Shown piece by piece: positions 50,901-59,400 of a stretch of DNA of 64,000 nucleotides; the first letter of the stretch is position 1; each line of letters opens with the position of its first letter. The notes under the pieces are model-generated. The model had not been told where the DNA came from, searched no databases, and saw only the letters and a list, made by a program, of their open reading frames with translations. Origin of the DNA: Paludibacteraceae bacterium (GTDB taxonomy: Bacteria; Bacteroidota; Bacteroidia; Bacteroidales; Paludibacteraceae). The translations under genes were made by a program, and so were the position numbers. The stretch is taken from positions 1 through 64,000 of the forward strand of contig JAFTOD010000005.1 in the NCBI GenBank assembly GCA_017451525.1. The letters run 5' to 3'.

Positions 50901-51450
50901 ATTTCACAACCAAACGAACTGTTGTTTCTGATTTCTTTATCACAGATACCAAAATGCGACCATCAGGATCTCCAAAAGTAGCGTTACCCTCGTGACCTGT
51001 CGGAAAATCGCAGTACACTACATCAGGAGTTTCTGGTTCTGGAGTAGGGTCTACAGGGTCCTCGCCACCTTCGCCGCAAGTACCTGTCCAATCAATATCA
51101 TTTGGCCAGCCGATATTTTGTTCGCCTGGACAAAGGACATATAGAGGAGTATAAAGTGTAGGTGCAGAAGCAGCTTCAATATCACATACAATCTTTGTTG
51201 CTGTATTAGTTGTAATTGCAGTACGTAAATCTACTCCTCCTGGATTGTAAAATGAACCACCTAATCCAGCAAGATTTTCGCCTTCAATAGTAATGCGATA
51301 ATTACCTGCACTAACCAATTCACAAGACAATTGGATAGTAGCCCCTCCATTGAGTGTTAATGGCTCTTGGCAGTACTGCTTAGCACTCATGGTTAGCGCA
51401 CTAAACAGCATCGCGAGTAGTGCGAATGATTTTAGAAAATGTTTTTTCAT
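47914..51450 (-). CDS. Large secreted multi-domain protein with repeated modules and C-terminal tag
   Basis: 1178 residues: signal peptide (MKKHFLKSFALLAMLFSALT), then three or four roughly 100-130-residue beta domains bracketed by cysteines (starts QYCQEP, VYCDFP, EYCYYT, NYCESL; ends such as DWTGTC, VEQLCTEG, YTYGGVC, YGTNC). FN3-like domains lie between them (LEAPSNVAVTDAGVVTFDEV and ATDDMEVAKYRVVDES, with GLTPSTKYTLTITAID). Two IYSD modules follow (VIAVYSDVYPCSFSAM and VYAIYSDAYTSPVYFI, each ending IDNVYFYR/K), separated by another FN3-like domain, then the tag KLIRNGVLYIIRNGVTYDV. The architecture suggests a long surface adhesin or glycan-binding protein encoded with the glucan genes. 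Confidence 0.8.
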   Translation of the reverse strand: MKKHFLKSFALLAMLFSALTMSAKQYCQEPLTLNGGATIQLSCELVSAGNYRITIEGENLAGLGGSFYNPGGVDLRTAITTNTATKIVCDIEAASAPTLYTPLYVLCPGEQNIGWPNDIDWTGTCGEGGEDPVDPTPEPETPDVVYCDFPTGHEGNATFGDPDGRILVSVIKKSETTVRLVVKSADAATKNLDLLYVEAAGANPHATTVGSDVAESDLREMSVDITYPTAPAKYNFMIQWSHPNWAGRWQTNLNDITVEQLCTEGGETPGDGGETGDLIVTEYCYYTNELLTKNGAAIALTWETADNGDVVITMDNGIGAESCSYRNGGFEGGIEAFVVSTDNFVTTTPASDYFTFEKVFSGNEARLVNIADLEKGAKIMHIGSGHALAWTVNGNNEYCYPDFIYTYGGVCNKLEAPSNVAVTDAGVVTFDEVLDATSYEVRVYQGVTLKYTQEITNGGTINFEAYVAGEYTVKVVAKAIDKGDSLESDGVTWNVAASPLPMSNYCESLADAVTANNGSCSPYFSWVTDAAGNVVITVSASEGNEGETTFRGTGMNGEFKLESSVELFNTYFDRGKTDDYTYTLTLKDAANKPLPGAVISFSGQIEAKSSINGNDWSNYVFNGYLYGTNCTVEDTEKPVMGTATLLSNTYDIAIVEVTATDDMEVAKYRVVDESNDYDKSFKPADGKITIIGLTPSTKYTLTITAIDLADNESENSATVEVTTEAHNYKPLAAPTVPTVDAKKVIAVYSDVYPCSFSAMEGWGQATQFEELNFEGNHVRYYTNFNYLGWATATPINALNMEKLHLDIWAENTGSLKVTPIYGGDGLTTDDSKGKVVELEGQQWNAIEFDLTEFVGLDFSSIFQFKFDVPQGGTTFAIDNVYFYRVTEIEDSEAPTDVAATLKSVSYTSVVITCQAADNSGTVSFDIFDGETKLATSGAESGKPVDVTVANLEAGKTFNLSVVAYDFNENKAAAVAVEATTLALPAPAPALTHAAEDVYAIYSDAYTSPVYFIIGGWGQATVATEINLAAEDKAYLLQNTNYLGWEINNNNPINVSDYSKIHLDIYALAEGSLLFTPISEATPNKEYLQSLTLEEGWNQFDIDCATFTGVEFDKVIQIKFAEGGNATYFIDNVYFYKPAVGSAVENTQVEVQTQKLIRNGVLYIIRNGVTYDVMGRVVR

Positions 51451-51524
51451 AACCGTAATAATTTAAAAGTTAATAATAAGGTTAATATTTGTTGTTTTGA
51501 GTTTTGCTTTATGAGAGATTATGC

Positions 51525-52502
51525 TTATTTAATCTGCATACCCAAGGCATTGTAGCGAACACCGTTGTGAATGATATAGATTTGACCATCTTGTATCACT
51601 TTCTTAGCAGTAGTATTGGTAGCTACATTATCAATATCTGTTGTTTCGCAATTTTCACCAACAGTATAAGAAACACGCTCTGTAAAGAGAACTTTACCAG
51701 CTTCAAGTGCAACTTTTACAAGGAAAACAAGTTGCTCTCCATTAGCTAAACCAGTAAGGGTATGGGTAGCTGTGCGCGTGGCAGCATCCCAACCTGCCAT
51801 TTGAATATCACCGCCCATCATCACACCATTTTGGTCGAAACGGAAAAGATATGGCGCTGCCATGCCAGGGAGATTGTCAAGGAATTGTACCGTGATATTC
51901 ACACCAGCAGTAGTGGTTTGAACTTGCCAATAGAATCCTTGTTCAAGTGAAGTGACAGCATGTTCGGGATCGTTCTCGGTATAGTAGGTATCAACACCCT
52001 TTGCCGTACCAGAACATGCACCTTCTTGAAGATCTTCTGGAGTATCAGGAGTATCTGGTGTATCTGGATTATCAGGTGTATCTGGGGTATCAGAACCATC
52101 GCATACTTGCGAGAAGTCAGCATCGATAGGCAGTTTGAACCATGCTTCGCCATCTTCGTATTGCACAAAGAAATCACCTGCATAGATAGTAGGCGCTACA
52201 TTGGACTCGATAATCACCGATAGGGTGTTGCCATTTTGTGTGAGGTTTTTAGATGCGTGGTAGCCGCCTACACCATTCACATTCATGAAGAAGTTGGAAC
52301 CATCGTTGTACCTAATGAACGCATCCGTGGATTCAAACACGAATTGATACTGATTGTTGCCCAACGAAGAGCAAGTAATCTGTGCTGTGTGGACTGCCTG
52401 CGTGCTGGTGATAAGCGCATCGCAATAGGTGGCAGCTGAAAGTGTGCTAACACTAAATAGCATCGCTATAAGTGCGAACGATTTGAGAAAATTTTTCTTC
52501 AT
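51525..52502 (-). CDS. Secreted protein, Cys-bracketed domains, Asp-Thr-Pro linker and C-terminal tag
   Basis: 325 residues. The signal peptide (MKKNFLKSFALIAMLFSVST) is almost identical to that of the 1178-residue neighbour. Domain 1 (about 24-137) starts YCDALITSTQ and ends FSQVC, the same bracket type as in the neighbour. A linker of repeated Asp-Thr-Pro units (TPDTPDNPDTPDTPDTPE) follows, then domain 2 (about 160-290, GACSGTAKG to VGENC) and the tag KVIQDGQIYIIHNGVRYNA. First of the four tagged genes after GH3. Probably an exported paralogue working with the others. Confidence 0.78.
   Translation of the reverse strand: MKKNFLKSFALIAMLFSVSTLSAATYCDALITSTQAVHTAQITCSSLGNNQYQFVFESTDAFIRYNDGSNFFMNVNGVGGYHASKNLTQNGNTLSVIIESNVAPTIYAGDFFVQYEDGEAWFKLPIDADFSQVCDGSDTPDTPDNPDTPDTPDTPEDLQEGACSGTAKGVDTYYTENDPEHAVTSLEQGFYWQVQTTTAGVNITVQFLDNLPGMAAPYLFRFDQNGVMMGGDIQMAGWDAATRTATHTLTGLANGEQLVFLVKVALEAGKVLFTERVSYTVGENCETTDIDNVATNTTAKKVIQDGQIYIIHNGVRYNALGMQIK
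52038..52095. repeat. 9-bp coding repeat (Asp-Thr-Pro linker)
   Basis: About six imperfect 9-bp units (GGTGTATCT and variants) encode the DTP/DNP linker of the 51525 gene. This is an ordinary flexible-linker repeat. Confidence 0.75.
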
Positions 52503-52539
52503 AATTATAACATTTTAAAGGTTAATATTTTGTAGTTGT

Positions 52540-54813
52540 TTATTTCAATGTGAATTTAGCAGGTTGGCCTTCGGCGGCGTTGGGGGCAATCCATACATGG
52601 AAGTCGCCCGACTCAGCAGTATGCACATATGCGCCATCAGCACCCAAAGTGACACCTTCCGCCAAATGCCAGTATGCGAGGTCCTCTGCGGTCAATTCGA
52701 AAGTGACCGTGCGCGATTCGCCCGCAGGAATACTTACGCGTTGGAAACCCTTTAGTTCGCGAACAGGGCGAGTGAGCGAACCCACAAGGTCGCGGATGTA
52801 GAGTTGGGGGACGGCTACGGCAGCTATGCTGCCCGTATTTGTAATTACGCAGGAAGCCGTTATCGGGAGTCGGGAGTCGGGGGTCAATAATACCGTATCC
52901 GACAAGGTTACTGGACCATACTCGAAGGTGGTGTAGGTCAAGCCATAGCCGAATGGATAGAGTGGCTGATCACCGTACTCAAGCCAATAACTGGATTCAC
53001 CAATAGAGAACTGGCCTGCGCCTACAGGGATATCATCAATCAGCACAGGGTGGTCGGTAGGACGACCTGTGTTCTTCTTGTTATAATACAAAGGAATCTG
53101 CCCCTCCGCATTAGGGAAAGTGATAGGCAGTCGGCCCGAGGGCGCTACCTTACCCATAATGAGATTAGCCAAAGCAGGACCTTGCATGGTGCCACCGTGG
53201 AAAGCATACAGCACCGCGTCCACGAGGTCGATATCCTCGCCTATACATAATGGGCGACCCGCCATGACAGTGAGCACCACTGGTTTGCCCGTAGCCTTGA
53301 GTGCACGGAGTTGTGCGCTTTGGTCGCCAGGCAGATTGAGATGCGCACGGCAGCGTGCTTCGCCCGACAAGATACTCTCTTCACCACCGAAATAGAGTAC
53401 CACATCGGCTTGGCGAGCTAGGCGAGTGAGAGAAGCGATATTCGCTGCACTGACCTCGCGTGACCAGTGCTTGCCCGTTTGCTCAATGAGGCGAATCTCA
53501 CCTTGCTCAGCCAACTGACGGAAAGCCATCAATGGTGTGATGGTCATAGAGTCTAGTTTGTCGAAGCACCAAGTGCCGTTCTGGTCGTGTTGAGCGTGGG
53601 CGAGGGGACCGCAGAGTAAAACCGTTGGTTTGGAGGCGATAAGGCGATGAGGCGATGAGGCGAGAGGCAGGATATTGTTGTTTTTCAACAATACAGCGGA
53701 CTCTTCGGCGGCGCGTTGGGCAGCAGCCAATGCCTCGGGGGCAAAGTAGGTAGGATTGTCCTCGATATAGCAATATGGATTATCAAATAGCCCCAAACGG
53801 AACTTCATGCGCAAGATATTACGCACGCAAGCATCCAGTTGCTTCTCGCTGACTTTGCCTTGCGCAACGAGGTCGTCGAGATACCATAGATACGCATTGC
53901 TCTGCATATCCATATCCACCTGTGCTTCCAAACTCTGGGCTGCCGTCTGGCAGAGGTCGGTAGAGATACCATGAGCCACCATATTGCCAATAGAGCCCCA
54001 ATCGGATACGAGCAAGCCATCGAAATGCCACTCGTGGCGGAGGATATCTACGTTGAGGTGCTTATTGCCCGAAGCAGGCACACCGTTGATGTCGTTGAAA
54101 GCACACATGATAGAGAGAGAACCTGCATCAATAGCCGCTTTGAACGGTGGCAGATACGTCTCGCGGAGTTGCACCTCGGGAATCCAAGTGGAGTTGTAGT
54201 CGCGTCCGCCTTCGGATACGCTGTAGCCAGCGAAATGCTTGACACAAGCAGCAAGGCGGACAATGGAGTCGCTACCCTGATAGCCACGCACCGCAGCAGC
54301 ACCCATCACGGACGTGAGATAAGTGTCCTCGCCATACCCCTCAGCCACACGTCCCCAACGAGGGTCGCGTGCTACGTCCACCATTGGTGAGAACGTCCAA
54401 CGTACACCTGCTTGCACTGCCTCATCAGCAGTCAAGCGCGCAGCCTCCTCCACCAAAGCAGGGTCGAAAGTGGCAGCTTGACCCAATGGAATAGGATAGA
54501 TAGTACGGAAACCATGAATGACATCGCGCGCTACCAGCAAAGGAATACCCAAACGCGTTTCCTCGACCGCCATGCGTTGCAGGCGATTCACCTCTTTAGG
54601 ATCAACGATATTGAAAATCGAACCTACCAAGCCCTCACGAATTTGTGCTTCCTTCTCCTCGGCACTCCACGAAGGGTCGAGTTGGTTCATCTGACCAATC
54701 TTCTCCGCGAGTGTCATCTGAGCAAGAAGATCGTCAATGCGTTGCTCAACAGGATCCTTAGATTGGCAAGAAACGAGAGCGAAAAGGGCTATTATAGGGA
54801 TGAGGCGTTTCAT
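52540..54813 (-). CDS. Glycoside hydrolase family 3 beta-glucosidase lipoprotein
   Basis: 757 residues starting MKRLIPIIALFALVSC (lipid on Cys16); frames upstream of 54813 run into the preceding gene. The GH3 N-terminal barrel has LLVARDVIHGFRTIYPIPLG, DVARDPRWGRVAEGYGEDTY, VKHFAGYSVSEGGRDYN and the nucleophile Asp271 in GLLVSDWGS. The C-terminal alpha/beta sandwich and FN3 tail (VTFELTAEDLAYWHLAEG) are complete. Removes terminal glucose from beta-glucans or oligosaccharides in the periplasm. Two short tandem words are inserted in frame (52865-52885 and 53635-53666). Confidence 0.93.
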   Translation of the reverse strand: MKRLIPIIALFALVSCQSKDPVEQRIDDLLAQMTLAEKIGQMNQLDPSWSAEEKEAQIREGLVGSIFNIVDPKEVNRLQRMAVEETRLGIPLLVARDVIHGFRTIYPIPLGQAATFDPALVEEAARLTADEAVQAGVRWTFSPMVDVARDPRWGRVAEGYGEDTYLTSVMGAAAVRGYQGSDSIVRLAACVKHFAGYSVSEGGRDYNSTWIPEVQLRETYLPPFKAAIDAGSLSIMCAFNDINGVPASGNKHLNVDILRHEWHFDGLLVSDWGSIGNMVAHGISTDLCQTAAQSLEAQVDMDMQSNAYLWYLDDLVAQGKVSEKQLDACVRNILRMKFRLGLFDNPYCYIEDNPTYFAPEALAAAQRAAEESAVLLKNNNILPLASSPHRLIASKPTVLLCGPLAHAQHDQNGTWCFDKLDSMTITPLMAFRQLAEQGEIRLIEQTGKHWSREVSAANIASLTRLARQADVVLYFGGEESILSGEARCRAHLNLPGDQSAQLRALKATGKPVVLTVMAGRPLCIGEDIDLVDAVLYAFHGGTMQGPALANLIMGKVAPSGRLPITFPNAEGQIPLYYNKKNTGRPTDHPVLIDDIPVGAGQFSIGESSYWLEYGDQPLYPFGYGLTYTTFEYGPVTLSDTVLLTPDSRLPITASCVITNTGSIAAVAVPQLYIRDLVGSLTRPVRELKGFQRVSIPAGESRTVTFELTAEDLAYWHLAEGVTLGADGAYVHTAESGDFHVWIAPNAAEGQPAKFTLK
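52865..52885. repeat. Three 7-bp units GGGAGTC in GH3
   Basis: GGGAGTC, GGGAGTC, GGGGGTC. The coding strand reads TPDSRLPIT, close to SDSRHPIPDT encoded by the 14-bp word at 59122-59149 in the phosphorylase gene. Confidence 0.8.
53635..53666. repeat. Four 8-bp units GGCGATGA in GH3
   Basis: GGCGATAA, GGCGATGA, GGCGATGA, GGCGAGAG. It encodes LASSPHRLIAS. The same unit and nearly the same peptide occur in the TonB receptor at 22645-22676. Confidence 0.85.
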
Positions 54814-54842
54814 ATTCTTACTTGGTTTTACAATTACTATTG

Positions 54843-56477
54843 TTATAATTTTACAATGATGGTTTGTACAGAGGAAGCAGGGAGGTTCACCTTCGCATAG
54901 TGGTTGCCCAATTGCACAGGCAACGTGGTAGCTGGACCCATGTTGAGGATATTGATAGCATACGAGCCATCGGTTTTCTCTACGGCGCAGAGGAAGATAT
55001 CCTGTGTTTCGCAATCCGCACCCGTCTTCATGGTAGCAGGGTACTCCACTTGCAACGCCACATCGCCTGGGCGCATAGAGCGAGAGAACTGCTTGAGTAC
55101 ATAATAATAAGGTGTGTAATAAATCACGTCATTCTGATAATCAACCATCACCTGCGCACCTGCGAAATTATTCACGTGGTTAGGTCCACCAATGGAGTCG
55201 AGTACGATATTCCAATCGCAATAGCCCGTGAGCCAATGGTTGGTGCCATCGATGATATACTGCGCATAACGGAAGACAGGCGAATACTTAGGGTGTGTGT
55301 CACCTGCCCAACGGGTGGAATATGCCCAGTCGGTGGCAATCTTGTCCCACCAGAACGCATCATTATTGAACCATCCAGACTCTTGGAAGCCGACTGGGTC
55401 AGTAACACCGTCCCATGGTGGGCAACCGAGGTTGTCGATACAGCCCTCAGAGTGGAAGATGGTCTTATTAGGATATTTGGCATGTGCCTCTTCGAGTGTC
55501 TCTGGGAAGCAACCAATGGTGCTGCCATACCAGTGGACAGCCATACCGGTGGTGTATTGGTTGGCGAGTGAGTCTTGGTAGATAGCATCGGCATAAGGCA
55601 TCATCTCGAAGATGTTTTGGTCGAAGCCATAGATAGCCACATCGCCATGTCCACGGCTGATGAGCGTAGGTGCGAGGTAGTCGCGAATGAACTCGGTCTC
55701 CACTTGTGGCGAGAAATCCATGCTCTCCCAACCGCCATCGTTGCCCATAGGTTCGTTGACTGGGGTCACAGACCATATATTGACACCCTCTGCCTTCCAT
55801 GCCTCGATATAAGCAGCGATATAGTTGGCATATGCTTGGTAGTACTTTGGCAGCAGCGCACCGCCACGGGCTACGCCGTTCTCGCGCTCGTAGTACTTCT
55901 GGTTGTCCTTCATCCATGCAGGTGCTGTCCATGTGTTCGCCATGATGCGATAGGTGTTGTCCGACTGCCCTTGCTTGATGTCCCATACATCCTTCATGAG
56001 GTGGTAGAGGTCGTATTGCTCGTTCTTCACCTGTGGGTACTTGCTGGCAGGGAAGCCCTCTTTGTCGCAATTGAGGGAGAAATGCTTCATCTCGGTATCG
56101 CCGTCCACCTCGGTGAGGGCGTACTTGCCTTCGACAGAGAAGTCGGATGAGCCGATTTGTGTGCGGACTACGGAGAAGTTGGCACCCTCCTCGGAGAAGA
56201 GTTCGTGGAGTATGCTCTGGCGTTGCTCGGGTGTGAGGCACGCAAGCACGAAAGCCGAAGACTCGGTGAGAGAGCCACCGTAGCCATCAATGGTCTGCTT
56301 TTTCTCGTCCACATGGATGGTGATAGCATTGTCGGCTGTGCCCTCGTGGAAAACGACTGCCTGCTGTTCGGCACATTTGTCGCCCGCAGCAGAAGTGAGC
56401 CACACGTGGGTGGAGGGGACTTTTGCGGTGCATGATGCCAGCAAAAAGAGCGATGATACGAATAATAACTTTCTCAT
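54843..56477 (-). CDS. Glycoside hydrolase family 30 lipoprotein (beta-1,6-glucanase-like)
   Basis: 544 residues from ATG 56477 (MRKLLFVSSLFLLASC, lipid on Cys16). GH30 marks: IDGYGGSLTESSAFVLACL, FSVVRTQIGSSDFSVEGKYA, SPQ-type core TWTAPAWMKDN, acid/base Glu242 in TPVNEPMGNDGGW and nucleophile Glu344 in IFHSEGCIDN; the C-terminal beta domain ends SSVQTIIVKL. In this context it most likely removes beta-1,6-linked glucose branches from laminarin-type glucan, although family 30 also includes glucosylceramidases. Its ATG overlaps the stop of the upstream phosphorylase gene (ATGA). Gap to GH3 is 29 bp. Confidence 0.92.
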   Translation of the reverse strand: MRKLLFVSSLFLLASCTAKVPSTHVWLTSAAGDKCAEQQAVVFHEGTADNAITIHVDEKKQTIDGYGGSLTESSAFVLACLTPEQRQSILHELFSEEGANFSVVRTQIGSSDFSVEGKYALTEVDGDTEMKHFSLNCDKEGFPASKYPQVKNEQYDLYHLMKDVWDIKQGQSDNTYRIMANTWTAPAWMKDNQKYYERENGVARGGALLPKYYQAYANYIAAYIEAWKAEGVNIWSVTPVNEPMGNDGGWESMDFSPQVETEFIRDYLAPTLISRGHGDVAIYGFDQNIFEMMPYADAIYQDSLANQYTTGMAVHWYGSTIGCFPETLEEAHAKYPNKTIFHSEGCIDNLGCPPWDGVTDPVGFQESGWFNNDAFWWDKIATDWAYSTRWAGDTHPKYSPVFRYAQYIIDGTNHWLTGYCDWNIVLDSIGGPNHVNNFAGAQVMVDYQNDVIYYTPYYYVLKQFSRSMRPGDVALQVEYPATMKTGADCETQDIFLCAVEKTDGSYAINILNMGPATTLPVQLGNHYAKVNLPASSVQTIIVKL

Positions 56478-59400
56478 AATTTTACTATTAACTGTTTGAT
56501 TTCGCCATCGCGGGCGAAGATGTGTTGGCTTTGTTCTGGGGTGAGGGTGACACTGCCTGTGCCTTTGCCCGTTTTGCGATAGATAATCTCTGTGCCACAA
56601 TACGAGAAGCGCAACTCGCCATCGCGGAAATCCGCATCGGTGAGCATAATGGGGTAGAAGGTGATTTGACCATCTTGCACCTGTACGCCCAACTCGAAGA
56701 AGCGGGAGATAATGTCCTCCTTGACTTGTCCTGTCATGCCCGGTTGTTGCACGCCCGCCATAGAGGGAGTGTGTGAATAAGCATCAAATGGGAAAGAGCC
56801 GTACTCGGCAGGGGTCTTGTGGGAGCCGATGCCTTCTCTAATCGCCTTGTAATGGGCGATTAGATTGGACGCAGCTTCGCTGCTATGGGACGGCGTTCCG
56901 CCTATTGGATATTGGCTATTGGCCTGGATACATTCGCCTACGGCGAGGAGGAGTTTGCTGACCATGTGCCAGTAGATACAGCCCAGACCTTCGTACTTAT
57001 AGAAGGTGCCAGAGCGACCTGTGAAGGCATGGTGATTGAAGAGCTGTTCGTAGAGGTCGAGCAGTTGCTCGGTCTCCTCGGTGGTGATATCCTCGCTGCT
57101 GCGTTGGATAGCGCGCAAGAGGAAATCGGCATTGTTGAAGTCTGCTGAGAAATGTACCCCACCCTGACAATCTTGCGTGAGGATATCCGTAGCATGATGA
57201 GCCAAGAGGCGTTGTACGATAGGCAAGGATAGAGCCTCCTCTGGCAGGGTGTTCATATCTAAGAAGGACGCGCGCTTGCGTGCGGGATAGAGCATATAGC
57301 TGCGTTGGTCTTCGCGGTAAAGCGCAGACTGGCGCATGGCATCCAGCAAGTCGGCTACTTGCTCGGTATTCAAACGGCGGGAAGAGAGGACTGCCACCTG
57401 ACCCTCGAGCATCTCATAGAGATGGCTGATAGTGATAGTGCTGCGGTCGAACTTCACGAGATTGTAAGCATGGTACAGACCATCTTCGCGCTGGTTGACA
57501 TCAATAGACTGGTCGATGAAGTCAAGCGTCATATTGAGGAACTGGCAGATGAGCGATGCGTCCATCTCCACTTTCTTGCCAGAGTGTCCTGCATAAATAG
57601 CGTTGCGGTAAGCCTCGCCTGCACGCCCCACTTGGTCGGTGAAGGTGCGGCGGGTGTGGTCGGTGAAGGAGATTGGTTGGTCGGCTTGCTCTGGCAAGTG
57701 ATTGACCATAGCGGTCAGTATATTACGCAGGAAGAGTACGACCTCTTCGGAGAGAGCGTAGGTAGTATCCTCTGTTTGGTAGAGGTCGATGAGGAAGGCC
57801 ACGAAGCGTCGCATATAGTAGAGCGTGACCATAGAGGCACCATTGCCTACCAACGCATTATTGGCATCGTTCCACTCAGGGCGCAGGGTGTTCATCCATA
57901 TACCTGCTTCGGGAATGAAATTGCTGAGCTTGGTGAGCAGTGTGATGAGCAGTTTCTCGGTGAAAGTAACCAAGAGTGGTTGGTTGTCAGTACCCATCAC
58001 GAGGCGCGCATCTTGTCCGTAGGTGGATAGCTGCGAGAAGATATGGTCGTGGGCTGCTTGGTCGAACGTGATGGTGTTCTTAGGATCGTGTACGATGTCT
58101 GCATACGATCGGAAGCGATAAGGCACTGCCGCGAAAGCAAACTCGCGCATGCCCAACATATCACGCAACGCCTGTGGGTTGTGCTGGTGGCTGAGTTCGA
58201 GTAGGCGACAGAGATAGATAATCTGGTGGTCGCCCCAATAGCCAATGTTCGACCATGGGTTCTCGGGTTCGATGACCTCCCAATCAATACCTTCGGAGGT
58301 TACTTTGTATGGATTATAGCCATCGGCTGTGGTTGCGTTGAGGAACTTAGCGATGATACTATTCACATAATCAGGATAGGAGAGCGATAGGGCTTCCCAG
58401 TTCTGGAAGATGTCGCGCCAGTTGCCTTGGTAGGAGATGATATGGCGGTCTTGCTCATCCTTCACGCGGATATCAAAGAGGTTCCATGGACGGCTGGGGT
58501 CGCCATGACGGCGCGAGAATGTGAGTGGCAAGTACTCCATGAATAGGCGGTGGAGTTGGTGGTCCTGACGATCCTGCACCGCTTGGTCGAGTTCGGTATG
58601 AGAGATGGACTCGGGCAAGTTGGTGAGGAAGGTATGGTGCTTGTCCGCCAAAGCACGGTTGAAGGTGCGAATGTGCTGCGCAAAAGCGGGGCCAGAGATC
58701 TGATAATTGTCGCAATAGAAGCCACCGCGCATGGTGTTGAAAAGCGTGTTGGCAAAGTGACGCGCATCATTGGCCTCATCCGCCGTGGACTGTACGCCAT
58801 CGTTCTGCGCCACTATTTGGCGAAGGTTGGCGGTAGTGGTTTGCAGGGCTGACTGCAACTGCGCTACTGCATCGGGTTGCTGCATGAAAGCCATGTTGCG
58901 ACGCACGGAGACGGCGTCTTGCATGACATCGCAGATGAAGTGCCACTGGAGTGAGTGTATGGTGTAAGGTGTATGGTGTAAAGGCTGGGATATGTCTTTA
59001 CAGGGTAAAGTGGCAGTGAAATGGGCGAAGATGGCTCCGCGAACACCTTTGGACTCTGCTTCGGGTTGGATAGTGCCACCACGACGGAACGTGTCGAGTT
59101 GGGCAGAGGAGCAGAGGTATTGGGTGTCGGGAATCGGGTGTCGGGAATCGGATAGGGTATAAACAGTGTTACAGCGAAGGGATTCGCTGGGTTCTGCACG
59201 ATCCACAAGGATAGCCTCCATGCGGAAGAGTACCATGCCATTGCCTACATGTTCGGTGCGCTTGTAGCCATCTACGAGGGTAGAGAAGGTGTTTTGCGTG
59301 ATGCGCTCTACTCCCGAAGGCATGACATTCTGCAAGCCATCCAATACCTCTACGGTGATAGGGGTGTCGGTCTCGTTGGAGAGATGAGCTGTACGCACCC

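Noticed and set aside
52038..52095. Member of the short-word insertion class
   Set aside because: The 9-bp period is a multiple of three and encodes a Pro-rich linker, so ordinary selection for a linker explains it.
54814..55014. 67-residue extension in front of the GH3 signal peptide
   Set aside because: It lies within the GH30 gene end, is Cys/His-rich filler and would bury the lipoprotein signal.
57305..58030. 241-residue plus-strand frame
   Set aside because: Lies opposite the phosphorylase catalytic domain; no start context and no recognisable motif.
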